From Tritrichomonas musculus (Eukaryota; Parabasalia; Tritrichomonadida; Tritrichomonadidae): 64,000 nucleotides of DNA. A model generated the notes under the pieces. It was not told the origin of the DNA, ran no database searches, and saw only the letters and a program-made list of their open reading frames with translations. The stretch covers positions 310,001 through 374,000 of the forward strand of contig JAPFFF010000021.1 in assembly GCA_039105265.1 (NCBI GenBank), read 5' to 3'. Position 1 is the stretch's first letter. The number at the start of each line of letters is the position of its first letter. The translations under genes and the position numbers were made by a program. This document shows, one piece after another, positions 9,901-20,500 of the stretch.

Positions 9901-10773
9901 TTTTAGTCCAGCAGATTCATCTGACTTTTTCAATGAATAAAAATCTAATAATAGCATAAGTGTGAGTGTATATGCTGTTTCTTGATCAGCGTAAATAAAT
10001 TTTTCTTCGATCGTGGCATTTTTAATATGTTTCCAAAAAATGAGTAGAATTTTCTTTGCTGCTGATAAATCAAGTTTAGCAACTTTGGAAAAATTATCCA
10101 TAAGCAAGCCTCTAATAGCATTTGGTGAACTAATCCATTGTCTAATTGTAACAAAATCTTGATTAATCCAAAGGGCAGCAGGATTTGATGGATTGCGTGT
10201 CAATGATGTCAATACAGAAAAATCATCGGATAAAGCATTTCTTGTTGGGCATAATGAACCGAGAGACAATAATAGAAAAATTAAATAGCAAATCCGATCA
10301 ATCAATTCAGCGCAATAATTTCCTTTATCATATAACTCATCAAAATATAATATTGCTGATATTTGTTGAATTGTATGTTCACAATCTTCTTTCATTGCTT
10401 TTAAATCAGCTGTCATATCATTAAGCATTTGCTGAGCTATAGGAGAGTACTTTTCAAAAGGTATATTCTTAGATTTTATTTCGTTTTCTAAGCCACGTGT
10501 TTTTGATCGAAGTTGGTATATATTTGAAATATGTTTTTTAATTGTTTTTGTAACTTTATCGATAAGACTAATTGATGTAAGAATCAATGATGCTGGAAGA
10601 GCTGAAGTTAGTGCAGGATAATTATTATAATCATCTTGAACAGGAGATTGAATTAAAGTGATTTCTGGAATTGTCCGTGGTGCAGTACCAACAATAGGAA
10701 ATTCGTCGATGTCGTTCCATTTTTCGATTTCTTGGAGAGAAGGTAAATCGATTCCTACAGATTTATTTTTCAT
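6949..10773 (-). CDS. CYFIP/Sra-1/PIR121-like subunit of the WAVE (SCAR) complex
   Basis: A 1,274-residue protein, close to the usual CYFIP length of about 1,250. CYFIP holds WAVE inactive and binds Rac; release activates Arp2/3 actin branching at the cell cortex. Family-like blocks: residues about 690-760 (PITASLPYTLINFVL, then FYPLSIYDDAAAKAV and YLYGEIVSECQ), matching the CYFIP segment that reads ASLPWILTDHIL, YSLDLYNDSA and FLYDEIEAEV; and residues about 1170-1250 (VWSVLEFVFCLKEVY, then YGEGVLTTAALMLCLTGQ), matching the CYFIP C-terminus. An acidic Asn/Glu-rich insert (NSNESQENN repeats) sits near 445-465. ATG at 10773; it shares a 95-bp spacer with the divergent PH/LRR gene, so both may be co-regulated. 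The family call rests on my recollection of human CYFIP1; no search was run. Confidence 0.82.
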   Translation of the reverse strand: MKNKSVGIDLPSLQEIEKWNDIDEFPIVGTAPRTIPEITLIQSPVQDDYNNYPALTSALPASLILTSISLIDKVTKTIKKHISNIYQLRSKTRGLENEIKSKNIPFEKYSPIAQQMLNDMTADLKAMKEDCEHTIQQISAILYFDELYDKGNYCAELIDRICYLIFLLLSLGSLCPTRNALSDDFSVLTSLTRNPSNPAALWINQDFVTIRQWISSPNAIRGLLMDNFSKVAKLDLSAAKKILLIFWKHIKNATIEEKFIYADQETAYTLTLMLLLDFYSLKKSDESAGLKEKDLKKLNKKDTFLNDIYDYIKKMRTLHPAIVLYNESNVGFDEMIKSENLSARMGELTRPIFHLNGMVNDLKTSFSTFSNDYSLLITPEKPNDEVVSRVIKSIPIVFRKINKSIHTLREFILDKHDHAKERPTDISSTPNQENDNSNESQENNNSNKSQENNEKIPKSKFELAMKYEITDEEREAIMQILTICRSFRELISDELPKLNQIFSKYIQDRIQEFSRDVITRALDKSKCISDELNKIRDLITYDFSSSSSNITADSKSKTPVKCPPHISLILLLRAQLQIFLNPESPTMTKGLIRKALDGTDSNNFEKFIKESTFYINILQLQKNLSKVCDQSSLYFKESYLDLYRNQLKGNKNVKGIVYFPITASLPYTLINFVLQNSSTNQVMLGSLFYPLSIYDDAAAKAVYELQSKYLYGEIVSECQICVLTIVKLITDSAFHMVEDACVDAFTMKYNNDTNKDNETKEKTFKNKNSLSKITTSQIAGTPFRIASFLQQNKLFLIGQHFDIKSAISQRLSELFMENLRSAFSLVEKYGLLTIHAFARSLDIFRDIHEMFVKEGHSIDSFDILLQTTIKTYTPNSFYSALLNSVYAHAEAQLIPTFLFSSSPCRFIPCYGSDTEQKVVKAIKKRKFIPSSLRQTITFITVDHIKEFFNLVKDDGAYDMFINMIKSSIDSIFPNFCDKYREVTQLIKRIADTPIGTGCHKAYEHFEGAYRSFASDKQVDLLFESMKSFGNLISLVFMCDIAFFLKHSEKEQVLAYLTEASYVKEKGESSETEITTDMIFDLFESGNESTIFKKSRSFFNSTNNDNGDLGFIKVAPDTNQINYPFLQSFVNKLSDLVHEEWDLFDEKSPNILDITSMNGFAAVWSVLEFVFCLKEVYRGDENNKYFSSNKGGSFAVYGEGVLTTAALMLCLTGQVSLAKILSIGTRIIQQKKIDLAAIDEDILNRFVNIFKLVNASIENTVTTLTPTLNSNGTVF

Positions 10774-10868
10774 ACAGATTTAAGATAAATTTTTTATGGA
10801 GGCACACAATATTTTAATTGAAAAAGTTGATGAATGATATCATGATATAAATCCTTATATAAAATTCT
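10774..10868. promoter_or_regulatory. short divergent promoter between the CYFIP-like and PH/LRR genes
   Basis: Only 95 bp separate the two start codons, so both promoters must overlap here. It contains an ATATCATGATAT palindrome (10838-10849) near its centre. No clear TCA-type initiator lies within 20 nt of either ATG. Confidence 0.5.
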
Positions 10869-13800
10869 ATGATTTCTTCAGATACCAATGATTTATCATT
10901 TGACTATCATTTAACGGCATCTGAACAACGCCTTATTATTAATCAAGTTGCTAAATTAACTCGTGGTCAACGAACAGCTTGTTATTGCAAGATTACGATT
11001 GATCAGCAACCTCCAAAGAAATTGATTTTAATGAGGCTAAATTATCTAATTAGAATATATAAATTTACTAAACAATCGAAATGTAAATTATTACTTAACA
11101 TTCATATTCTAAGAATTCGCAAAATTCGAACTATTGATGATTATACAACAGAAATTTTATATCAAAATCATAAGCTTATTTTCAAATTTCAAATATGTGA
11201 TAGGTTCACGCATAAATTAATTCGTGATTATCGATATATTTCATCACTTGTCAAACCAACTGCTCAATTTACATTTACAACACATAATAAAAGTAAATAT
11301 CCTCCCTTTAAACCGCATTTGTCATATACGCAAGGACTTCAATTTTTTTACGACTCTTTATGTACATTTTACTCAACAGTTTACCAACATAAACTCGTTC
11401 AATTTTTTCACTATTTAACATTGTCAGAGAATGTGATTTTTGATTTAAATATGATTCATTTTCATTTTCTCGATTTTGATAAATACAAAGAATGTGACCT
11501 AATGCCAGCCTTTATCATTCTTCGATATATTCCATATTTTGTAGGAATTACATGTAAAAGTATGAATTTGCCTAAAGGGCTTAATTATATTGCGAGTGTT
11601 CTTCATTATACAAGTCATATCAGATTTATTGTTCTTTCTCACTGTGGTCTTATTTCAGGAGCCAAAGCTTTAGCCGATTCAATCAAAAATAATCAACGAG
11701 TCAATCTTGTTTCAATTGATCTTTCAGGAAATAATAGAATAAGTGACCTCGAATATTTAACTGCTTCATTTGAATATATTAGAAATCCACTCTTATCACT
11801 AAATCTTGGCGACTGTGGAATGTCTCAAGAAGCTACAAACTATCTCATCCGTTCATTAATTAAAAATAAAAAACTATGGAATTTAAGGTATCTTGATATA
11901 ACAGGTGCTAAAATGACCCGTGAATGTATAGTAGCTTTTTCGCGTTACTTTTTTGTCAGATCCAGAAAAAAGTCAAGTACAACTAATAATTCCAATTCCA
12001 ATCAAAATAGTAATACTAGTACTAGTAATACAACCAATTACTTAAATTCAAATTCATCGAGTTTGAATGTCTCAGCTTTATCATCAAATGATACAAATAG
12101 TCTCAATTCAAATGACCAAAATAAAGACGGTATGAATCGTAATATTGATCTTCTCAGGTTTTATCCACCTTCGAAATACAATTCACGTAGTGACGCCTCT
12201 GTTACAAGTTCTACTTCTTCAAATTTATCTGTAATCCTTCCAACAAAAGCGCATACAGCTATTGTTTCATCAGGAGTTTCAGCATATAATACAGCTAGTT
12301 CAATCTCATCAACAAATGAAACAGAATCAAGACCAGTGCATACAAAAAATAACGATGATACAATCAAATGTTGTTCACTTGTAACCTTAAAGTTAGGTAT
12401 TATTCTTTCTGGATTTTCTGAATTTACCACAGTTTTAAATGAAACTTCTTCGTTTCTTTCATGCTTATCTGTTGCTGGAACCAAATTAAATGAAAAAAAA
12501 GCAAAAAATCTCATGCTTTTTCTAAGCTATACTAATACATTGACTGAAATTGATATTAGCCGAACTAGTCTCAAGCCATCTCTTGTAGCCCAAATAATAA
12601 CTTCCATTATTGGTAATAAAGAGATCAATAAATTTTCAATACACCTCAATTCATTAAACCTAAACAAATTGAACCTTTCCAAAGTCATTAAAGCCTTTGA
12701 AAGTGATCCAATGAGTCGACTTCGCATTTGGACTGCTATATCACTTGAAGATAATGGAATGAATGGAGATGATCTCCGCCAACTTCTTCCAGTCTTAACG
12801 CAAATGGTTAATTTGAAAGAATTAAACATAGGAATGAACTTTGATTCTAACAGTTCTAGTATAGAAACCCTTCTTCCCAATTTTCTTACATTTCAATCAC
12901 TTGAGAAACTTTCACTTCGAGGCAACAAATTCCATTCACTTGGTTACAACAAACTTCAAAATCTTTTTATTTCAATTGCTGATAGGCAAGGTACTCCACT
13001 TACATTAGATATCCGAAATAATGATATTGGCGATGAAGGACTTCGTGACATTGGCGAACTTGCACGAAATGACAAATTTTTCGAATTACAAGTTGATGGC
13101 TCTACGCCTGAAACCATCAAAGAATTAAAAGAATTTTTCTCAAATGTCAGCAAGAGCAAAACGACAGCAGTTCTCGACTTCCCGATTAAAGATGCTGAAA
13201 AGCTAATAACGTCAGTTGGAAGTAGCAGCAGCAAGTTGCAGAAAGCTGCTCTTAATCTCTCCGAATTTGGAGTGAAGATGAATGTCCGTCTCGAGAAAAA
13301 CATGACTGATTACGGAATCCACTCCAGGTGGACGTTTAGAAACCCGATTCCTGAGATTGAACAAATAGTCAATGAAATGACTTATTTGAAGCACTGTGAG
13401 AATCAATCAAATCGTGTTTTCGAGCATTCGTTGGCAATTCAAACAGTCGGACTTCCTCTTCCTTTCCAAGAGAAGTTCGAAGAGCTGAACGAATGCGAGT
13501 TTTCAATACGCGAAGAAGACGAAGGATTCAAGCAAGTCGACGAGATTTATTACTCGCCTTCTGGAGTCTTCGTCGAGCCTCATGACAGAAACGTCTTCTC
13601 AATTCATTACAACGCACTCAAAATGAGAATCCCTGGAATTGACGCTGTAACAACGACAACCGACTTCGAGACGTCTGACAGCCACTCAAACTACTGCAGC
13701 CTCTTCAACGAGAAGATCTCAGTGGAGGCTGAGGAAAGGAAACTCGAGCACTTGTTCGAAGAAAGCTTCATGAACGAAAACGACGACGATGAAGAACATA

Positions 13801-14147
13801 ATATTGAAAATGGGAAGAAAGGTGGAGACGTTGTTGATAATGATGACAAAAATAAGCCTGATGAAAAAGGTAATGATATCAATATTGAAAACAATAACAA
13901 TAACAACAATAATAATAATAATGATGAAAATAATGAAAATAATAATAACAATAATAATAATGATAGTGATAATAGCAATAATGAAAATAATATTAAAAAT
14001 AATAACAATGATAATAATATTGAAAAAAACAATAAAAATAATGATGATGATGATAATGAAAATAATGATAATGACAATAACAATAATGATAATGATAATG
14101 CATTTTTCATTGATGATAAAAATGATGAAATTGATAACGACAATTAA
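10869..14147 (+). CDS. CARMIL-like PH-like/leucine-rich-repeat protein with Asn/Asp-rich tail
   Basis: A 1,092-residue protein. Residues about 25-140 look like a PH-type domain (KKLILMRLNYLIRIY, then a basic strand-rich stretch and a final helix). From about 190 to 750 there are ribonuclease-inhibitor type leucine-rich repeats, for example LVSIDLSGNN, LLSLNLGDCGM, LRYLDITGAKM, LTEIDISRTSL and LTLDIRNNDIGDEGL. A Ser/Asn/Thr-rich loop (about 365-495) interrupts them. This order matches CARMIL proteins, which regulate capping protein and actin at membranes; I do not see a capping-protein-interaction motif. Residues about 980-1092 are an acidic Asn/Asp/Glu tract. The stop overlaps TAAA. A paralogue of the same design lies at 32990-35116. 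Codons become richer in G/C at the third position between about 13140 and 13790. Confidence 0.75.
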   Translation: MISSDTNDLSFDYHLTASEQRLIINQVAKLTRGQRTACYCKITIDQQPPKKLILMRLNYLIRIYKFTKQSKCKLLLNIHILRIRKIRTIDDYTTEILYQNHKLIFKFQICDRFTHKLIRDYRYISSLVKPTAQFTFTTHNKSKYPPFKPHLSYTQGLQFFYDSLCTFYSTVYQHKLVQFFHYLTLSENVIFDLNMIHFHFLDFDKYKECDLMPAFIILRYIPYFVGITCKSMNLPKGLNYIASVLHYTSHIRFIVLSHCGLISGAKALADSIKNNQRVNLVSIDLSGNNRISDLEYLTASFEYIRNPLLSLNLGDCGMSQEATNYLIRSLIKNKKLWNLRYLDITGAKMTRECIVAFSRYFFVRSRKKSSTTNNSNSNQNSNTSTSNTTNYLNSNSSSLNVSALSSNDTNSLNSNDQNKDGMNRNIDLLRFYPPSKYNSRSDASVTSSTSSNLSVILPTKAHTAIVSSGVSAYNTASSISSTNETESRPVHTKNNDDTIKCCSLVTLKLGIILSGFSEFTTVLNETSSFLSCLSVAGTKLNEKKAKNLMLFLSYTNTLTEIDISRTSLKPSLVAQIITSIIGNKEINKFSIHLNSLNLNKLNLSKVIKAFESDPMSRLRIWTAISLEDNGMNGDDLRQLLPVLTQMVNLKELNIGMNFDSNSSSIETLLPNFLTFQSLEKLSLRGNKFHSLGYNKLQNLFISIADRQGTPLTLDIRNNDIGDEGLRDIGELARNDKFFELQVDGSTPETIKELKEFFSNVSKSKTTAVLDFPIKDAEKLITSVGSSSSKLQKAALNLSEFGVKMNVRLEKNMTDYGIHSRWTFRNPIPEIEQIVNEMTYLKHCENQSNRVFEHSLAIQTVGLPLPFQEKFEELNECEFSIREEDEGFKQVDEIYYSPSGVFVEPHDRNVFSIHYNALKMRIPGIDAVTTTTDFETSDSHSNYCSLFNEKISVEAEERKLEHLFEESFMNENDDDEEHNIENGKKGGDVVDNDDKNKPDEKGNDINIENNNNNNNNNNNDENNENNNNNNNNDSDNSNNENNIKNNNNDNNIEKNNKNNDDDDNENNDNDNNNNDNDNAFFIDDKNDEIDNDN
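13790..14144 (+). repeat. AAT/GAT trinucleotide low-complexity tract in the LRR gene
   Basis: Imperfect runs of AAT, AAC, GAT and GAA codons that encode the Asn/Asp/Glu tail. Such tracts expand by slippage; reading frames on the other strand over this tract are shadows. Confidence 0.8.
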
Positions 14148-14560
14148 ATATTAATATATTATATTTTAACATGTTAATATAAATATTTGTTTGTAAATAA
14201 TAAACATGTTTTTTATATAGTGAGAATGTTGCTTTTTTATTTATTTGATAATATTTTACCCTTGATTCCAAAACTTTTTAAGAAAAAAGTTCGCATTGAC
14301 TTGAATGTGATCTTTCGGTTCAGATAAATGAATTAAAAAAAAAAGAAAAGAAAAGAAGGATTATTAAAATCGTAATTTTTAATTAAAATGAAAATGTGAA
14401 TTTAATCTTTCATTAATAATTGAATTTGATATTGAAAATATCCAAATTATAAATAAATATAATAAAATAAAAATATTGAAGAGAGAAGATTGGATTTCTC
14501 TTTTTGTTGTCTTCTTTTGGGATAACAAATAATTAAATTAAAAACCATGACAAATAAAAC
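14148..14560. other. spacer between convergent 3' ends
   Basis: 413 bp of AT-rich DNA between the stop codons of the PH/LRR gene and the talin gene. It holds an AAAAG-type purine run at 14336-14358 and no coding frame I can support. Both 3' UTRs must lie here. Confidence 0.6.
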
Positions 14561-17500
14561 TTATTGCAAAGTAGCAAGAATCTTTTCATTATGTTCAAGG
14601 ATGATTCTTGCCTTGATAACATTAGATTCGAGTTGTAAACGCTTAAGAATAGCCTCCTTAGTAAGTCCTGTTTGTGCCTTTTGATCTTTCTGTTTCTTTG
14701 CGTTCAATGAGTTTTCAGCTGATTGAGCAAGCGAGTTAGCGCCTTTACAAATAGTAATGATAGTGTTCTTAAGAGCGGTTTCATCTTGGGTCTCAGCCTT
14801 CATGCTGCTAGTGTAATCTGTTCCAAGTTTGCTAATTGCCTTCATGAGAGAGATGACAGACTTTTCTGGTTCTTCTTTGTCATCTTTCTTCTTTCCAGAG
14901 ACGATTTCTTTAACAGCAGAATTGATTGAAGTGAGCTCTTTGGTGATGTTCTGTGTGAACTTGAAGAGTGAATCGTGTTGTGGTGTCAATTTGGCTGTAT
15001 GTGAACGAGAGAAGAGCATGACACTCTTAACAGCGGAGCCCATTGCGACGCCAATATCGACCATTCTAAGTGAGAACTCAACGCGAGGATTGGAGTTGTC
15101 TTGTGCGCTTTCCTTGCTGAGATCTTCTTTGTCCTTCTCGAGAGAAGATGTGGCTTGAATGAGTGGCTTCAAGTTTTCATCGAACTTAGCAAATATAGCA
15201 CTCTTCAACTTGGCTTCTTCTTCAGCTATCTTGACTGCTTTCTCGCAGATTTTCTCAGCTTCATCAATGCTTGTAACGATTTGCTTGGAAAGGATTGGCG
15301 ATTGTTTGTCCCAGTCACCAGACAAAACGAATTTCGCCCTCAATTCCTTGAGTAATGTGTCATATGAACGTGCAATGATTGAGCATTGATTTGCTAAGTC
15401 ACTTTGGATGTCAAGATTCATGACAGTTGTTGTTACACGAAGGATTTGCTTGACTGAATCATCAACATTTGTGTAAAGCTTGTTCATTGATTCAACAATT
15501 TGGCTGTTCTTTGAGCCTTTGTTGTCATTGCTTTGAACTAGCTTGAAGAAGGCTTCTGCGTTGGTCTTGTATGTCTTGTCAAGTGTCTTCAACTTGTTGA
15601 AGGCATCTTTGACATTCAATTTATCTGTGTCACCTGGAATTGGCGGAACCGAATAAGACTTCTTCAACTTTTCTGCACTTTCAAGATCTGGCTTCAATGG
15701 AATAACGTCTGTAAAGTGACGAGAAGTGTTCAAAGCAGCCATGATGTTTTCAAAGACATTAGTGAATCCATAAGTAATGTCATTGATTGATGCTTGTGAA
15801 GCAATTTTGACTACATCGCCTGAAACAATTGACTTGAAGTGATTGAAGGACTCTTCTAAACGAGCCAAGTCATTTGCAAAGTCATCTGAAGCTGCTTGAT
15901 TGGTGTTCAAGGCAGAATAAGCATTTCCTGTCTTCTTAATTCCTTCGATGAGTTTCTCAAATTTAGGAATTTGATCAGTCATGAAGAGGATGAATGTTTC
16001 TGGAATGAATGAGCCTGCCTTGGCTGAAACTGATGCAGAAAGAATTTGTGCAGAATCATCAATTGACTTCAAGAAGTCTAATCTGCATTGATCAATCTTT
16101 GATTGTCCTTTGGTATCAGTTGCACTGCTTGGCATTGCCTGTAAGTCTTCACACATATCAATCATTGAATTCAACATTCTTGTGAAGCTTCTTGTTGAAC
16201 GTCGAATTTGTGTTGATGAAATTGCAGTAGTTTGTGTGAAATCAACAGTGGAACGAAGAGCATTCAAGGATGAATTGATCATTGTGAAGTAGTCCATGTA
16301 AGATGAAGAATTGGTGCCTTTCGTAAGTGTGAATGATCGAGCCATTGCTGCATCTGGCAATGTGATTGACTTAAGGATGACATTGATGCACTCGTTTGAC
16401 TTCTCTCGATCACGTGAATGGACAGCGTTGATGAGTTCTTGGTTGGCATCATCAAGAGTTGACTTGGATTGATTCAAGAATGGCAAAACATCTGCTGCTT
16501 TAGAAAGAGATTCAACATATTTGAATGGATTTTGTGTTTCTTTGTTGATTATATCAACAAGTTGTTTCCTAAAGTCAGTAAGACTCTTTTGACTTGCATC
16601 ATCAAGTTTGGCATGTGTCTTGTATGCATTGGAAACAATTGGAATGACTTTGTCTGCTGGTGCTTGAATTGACTTCAAGAAAGGAACGTTGATCTTGAAT
16701 GACTCTGAATGAACTTGAAGTGCTTTAAGATTGCAAAGTTGATAATTTAGAGTGTCAATGTCATTCCTTTGAATTGCAATTGCCATCTTTGCATAGCATT
16801 GAATAACACGGATTGGAAGGTTGTCATATGTGTTAACAAGAGCTGATTCAATGCACATGAAGTAAGTCAAAAGATTGCTCAAATCTGTCTTGAATTGTGC
16901 TGTGTTTTCTGGTGTGCTTTCGAGGCATGATGAGTTCTGAAGACTTTCAGCAGACTTCTCAATGTCAATGAGTTCTTTAATGATCATTGGACGAATGTTT
17001 TCAGGAAGAGTTCCCATGACTCTGCAAAGAGAAGCAGATATTTGTGAGACGATTTCAATGAGATCTGGGAATTTCTTTGTGTATGAAGTTGATTTCGATT
17101 TGTAAATTTCATTTACAATTTGAAGAGCTGCATTGTTTTCAGCAATCAAAATTTGTCTGCATTCTTCCATTGGAATGTGGATGATTGATGGAAGGAGAGT
17201 AAGAATTCCATTCAATGAAGATGCGACTCTTGATGCTCGTTGTTTGGCAGAAGGAATTCTGATTTCATTAATTGTAGCTCCAATTGTGTCAACTTCACTT
17301 ACATTCAGACGATTATTGAACAAAGAAGGAATACTTGGTGGATTCCATTCTTCTTCTGACTTGGCGGTAATAATCAATCCTTCCTTAAGTGATGATGGTG
17401 CAACGATCAATGTCAAATGGTTCAAAAGACAAACAATTCTTGAAATATCTTGTTGCTTTTGGTTGCCGTATGAATGTGTAATTTCATCATTGGATGCGTT

Positions 17501-20500
17501 GATAGAGAGAAGATTCCTTAATGAATCTTGGATGTTTGTCATCTCTTCAGCAGTGAATGGTTCGCTTGTTGCATTTTCAAATGATGATGCATTACTGACG
17601 AATTCTTCAGCTCCTTTGATTGAACGAATTCCAAGTTGCATTGTCAAGAGTTTCAGTGCTAATGAAGCTCTTCCTAATGATTCTTGTGAAAGTTGTGAGT
17701 TGTACAAAAGTTCTGTGTAAAGTTGTGGACGAGCATTTGTGAATAATTCTTTATTGGATGAAATTTGTGATGGCAACTTAAGAACAAGAGAGCTGGCAAC
17801 TTTAGTTGTGGAATCAGTTGACTTTGCAATCTCATCTTGAACATCTTTGCCTTGAACAACTTGGCAAAGTGACTCAAGAAGAACTTGTTGAAGGAAGAGG
17901 GTATTTGGTGAAAGATTTGACAATAACAAAGTAAGTTTTTGATCATCGTTAGCAACTTCCATTTGGCTTGCAATTGACTTGCAACTTGCTTCAAGTTCAG
18001 CGCTGCTGTTCTTGTAAAGATCATCTAAGTTTGTTGCTTGTGCTGCCTTTGTTGCGATATCAGGATAATGTGAAGCTCTAACTAACAAAAGTTGCATGAT
18101 TAGCTTCTTAACTGATTCAATTGAAATATCACTCTTTGCTTGTGTGATCAATTCATTCAATTTGGCAGTTGGGAAGATTGCCTTTTGTTCTGCTGTTGCT
18201 GATGAAAGGCCAACAACTGGAAGACGTTGAATTAAAGCGCTCATATCAAAGACTCTTGATTCAATCTTCATTAATTGAAGATCATCAGGATTGACTTGTG
18301 TCGTGTTGAGCTTGGATGAAGCAAGAATCAAAAGTGAGAAAACTTTCGGAATTTCATCTTTAGGAATTTGTTGATCAATGAATTGAACAGCGGATTTTTG
18401 ATCGGATGCGACTTCTAAAAGTCTTACAACAATAGCTTTAGTTGTTTCAAGTTGCTCGCCAGTGAATGCTGGTGATGGTGTCTTAGAAAGCTCTGGATAT
18501 TTGCTAATCAAGTATGAAATGATTAGCTTGATTACTTGTTGTAATCTGAGGTTGTATGATGTGAATTCATTGATTTCAAATCCTCTAATGAGTGAGGAAT
18601 CCTTAAGTGGATTGAGATTATTGAGTAATTCGCCAGTTGATCTGAATTGGTAAGATTGCTTGTTTTGAATATTGGTGAAGAGGTTAGAAACAATGTTTCT
18701 TAAGTTCAATGAAATTCTTGATTCATAAGATTGTGATAAAGCTAAGTAAGCAGCAACACCTAAAACATTTTGTTCATCTTCAACTTGTTTCTTTGAGAGT
18801 CCTTTAACTAATGTTGTGATTGATTTGATATCTCCAATTGAATCATATTCTTTAACCAATGATTTGTGTTGTGCTTTGGCTGCTTCCTTTGTAGCTGTGA
18901 CATTCTTTCCTTTAGCTAAGGATGCAGCATTAGTGTTGTACTTGGTTTGGAGAGAATGAAGTTCAAGGATTGTTTGAGCACAGCAAACACGATTGAATAA
19001 GCCAAATGCTGAGCCTTGCCATTTCATCAAATCTTCTGGTGTCAAGTAATTGGCAAGAACAAGAGCATCTGGTTCTGATTTAAGAATTTCCTGTTGTTGA
19101 TAATTAACAGCAGTTAAAACACCTGTTGGTGATGTTTCTAAGTTTCCTTTAATAGTCAATGAATCGCCAAATACAGATGTAAGTAAACGAAGCAAGTGTT
19201 GAATGATTCTCATTTGAATGACAATGTCATCAGGAAGAAGACTCTTTTGGAATGCGTTGAGCATTTCTGGTGCTGAACAAAGGTTGACTTGTTTAATAAC
19301 ATTTTGTTGTTGCTCGAGAAGTTGATGTGCTGTAATTGGAACTTTAAGAAGTTGCAAACCTTCTGGTGATTGGATGAAAGTGTAAATGTCTGGATTGTTT
19401 GTATTTAATTGTTGGATGATTGTTATGAGTTGGTTAATCAAGGATACTTGAGCTAATCCACGAACAACGGCTGATTGCAATTCAATGATTGTTGCTGTTT
19501 CCTTTGGAGATCCGTTGTTTTCAATATCTTGAAGAAGGATCTCGAAAAGTTGTTGTCTTGTGGATTCTGTTGATTGGGCACCAGTGTCTGTTGGCAAGTA
19601 AATTCTTTGGTTGTTGATTGAGATGAGTGCACTTGTTAAAACAAGTTGCTGTAATTTAATTTGTTCTGATGAGTAACGTGATTGAACCTTTCTAAGTTCT
19701 GCTTGTGAATTCAAGGCTTCAAATTGTTGTTGGATTGCACGAATTGCAAAGTCAATTTGATCTGGTTGAGCATTTAATGGTTGAAGTCCTTTCACTTTGA
19801 GGCTCTTTGCAACTTCTGGGAATTCGCTTGCTTGTTGTTGCAAAAGCATCAATAATCTTTGTGATAAAATCAATCTTTGTTGTTCTTCAACTGTTGCTGT
19901 TCTAAGTGAGATTGATGGATTATATGATGCTGTTAATGAATCTTCTAATGACTTGATCAATACTGGAACTGATTTGTCATCAAATGATGAAATAAAGAGA
20001 CCATCGGTAAGATTGTTCAATCTTGATGGTGTTCGTGTAATCATTGTTTCTTTTCCATTCTGGCCTTTGATCTTGATTTGTTGAAGGTATTTATGTGGTC
20101 CTGAAGCAATTAATTCAGATGTGTTGCTCATTGATTTCATTTGTCCTAAAAGTTTATCGAGATAAGCTGCAACAATCTTTGCAAATGCAAGGCAGTCTTT
20201 GTCATCAATCATTGAGAAGACAGCTTGATGAGAACCAGCAAAGTTTTGGATTTCATCAAATGTTGAGAAGTCAATCTTAACTTCTTTGTTCATCTTGTTT
20301 GAAATGTCAGTCATTACATTGATCAATTCTTCAAGCTGCTTCAATAAGTCTTGAATGTTGTCAAAGTTTTCTTGTGCTGCCATTCCTTTAACAAGCTTAT
20401 AAGCATTAGATGCTGCCACTGCTGAATCTTTGAATGGTAACTTCAATTCAAGCCCCTTGTTAAGATTGAAGGCAAGAGAAGAAAGCTTGGATGAGACAGG

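Noticed and set aside
13691-14154. Ser/Leu-rich minus-strand frame and Ile/Met-rich plus-strand frame over the Asn-rich tail
   Set aside because: Shadows of the trinucleotide-rich tail of the LRR gene.
17133-17720. 195-codon plus-strand frame and many others opposite the talin gene
   Set aside because: Antisense shadows of a long real gene.
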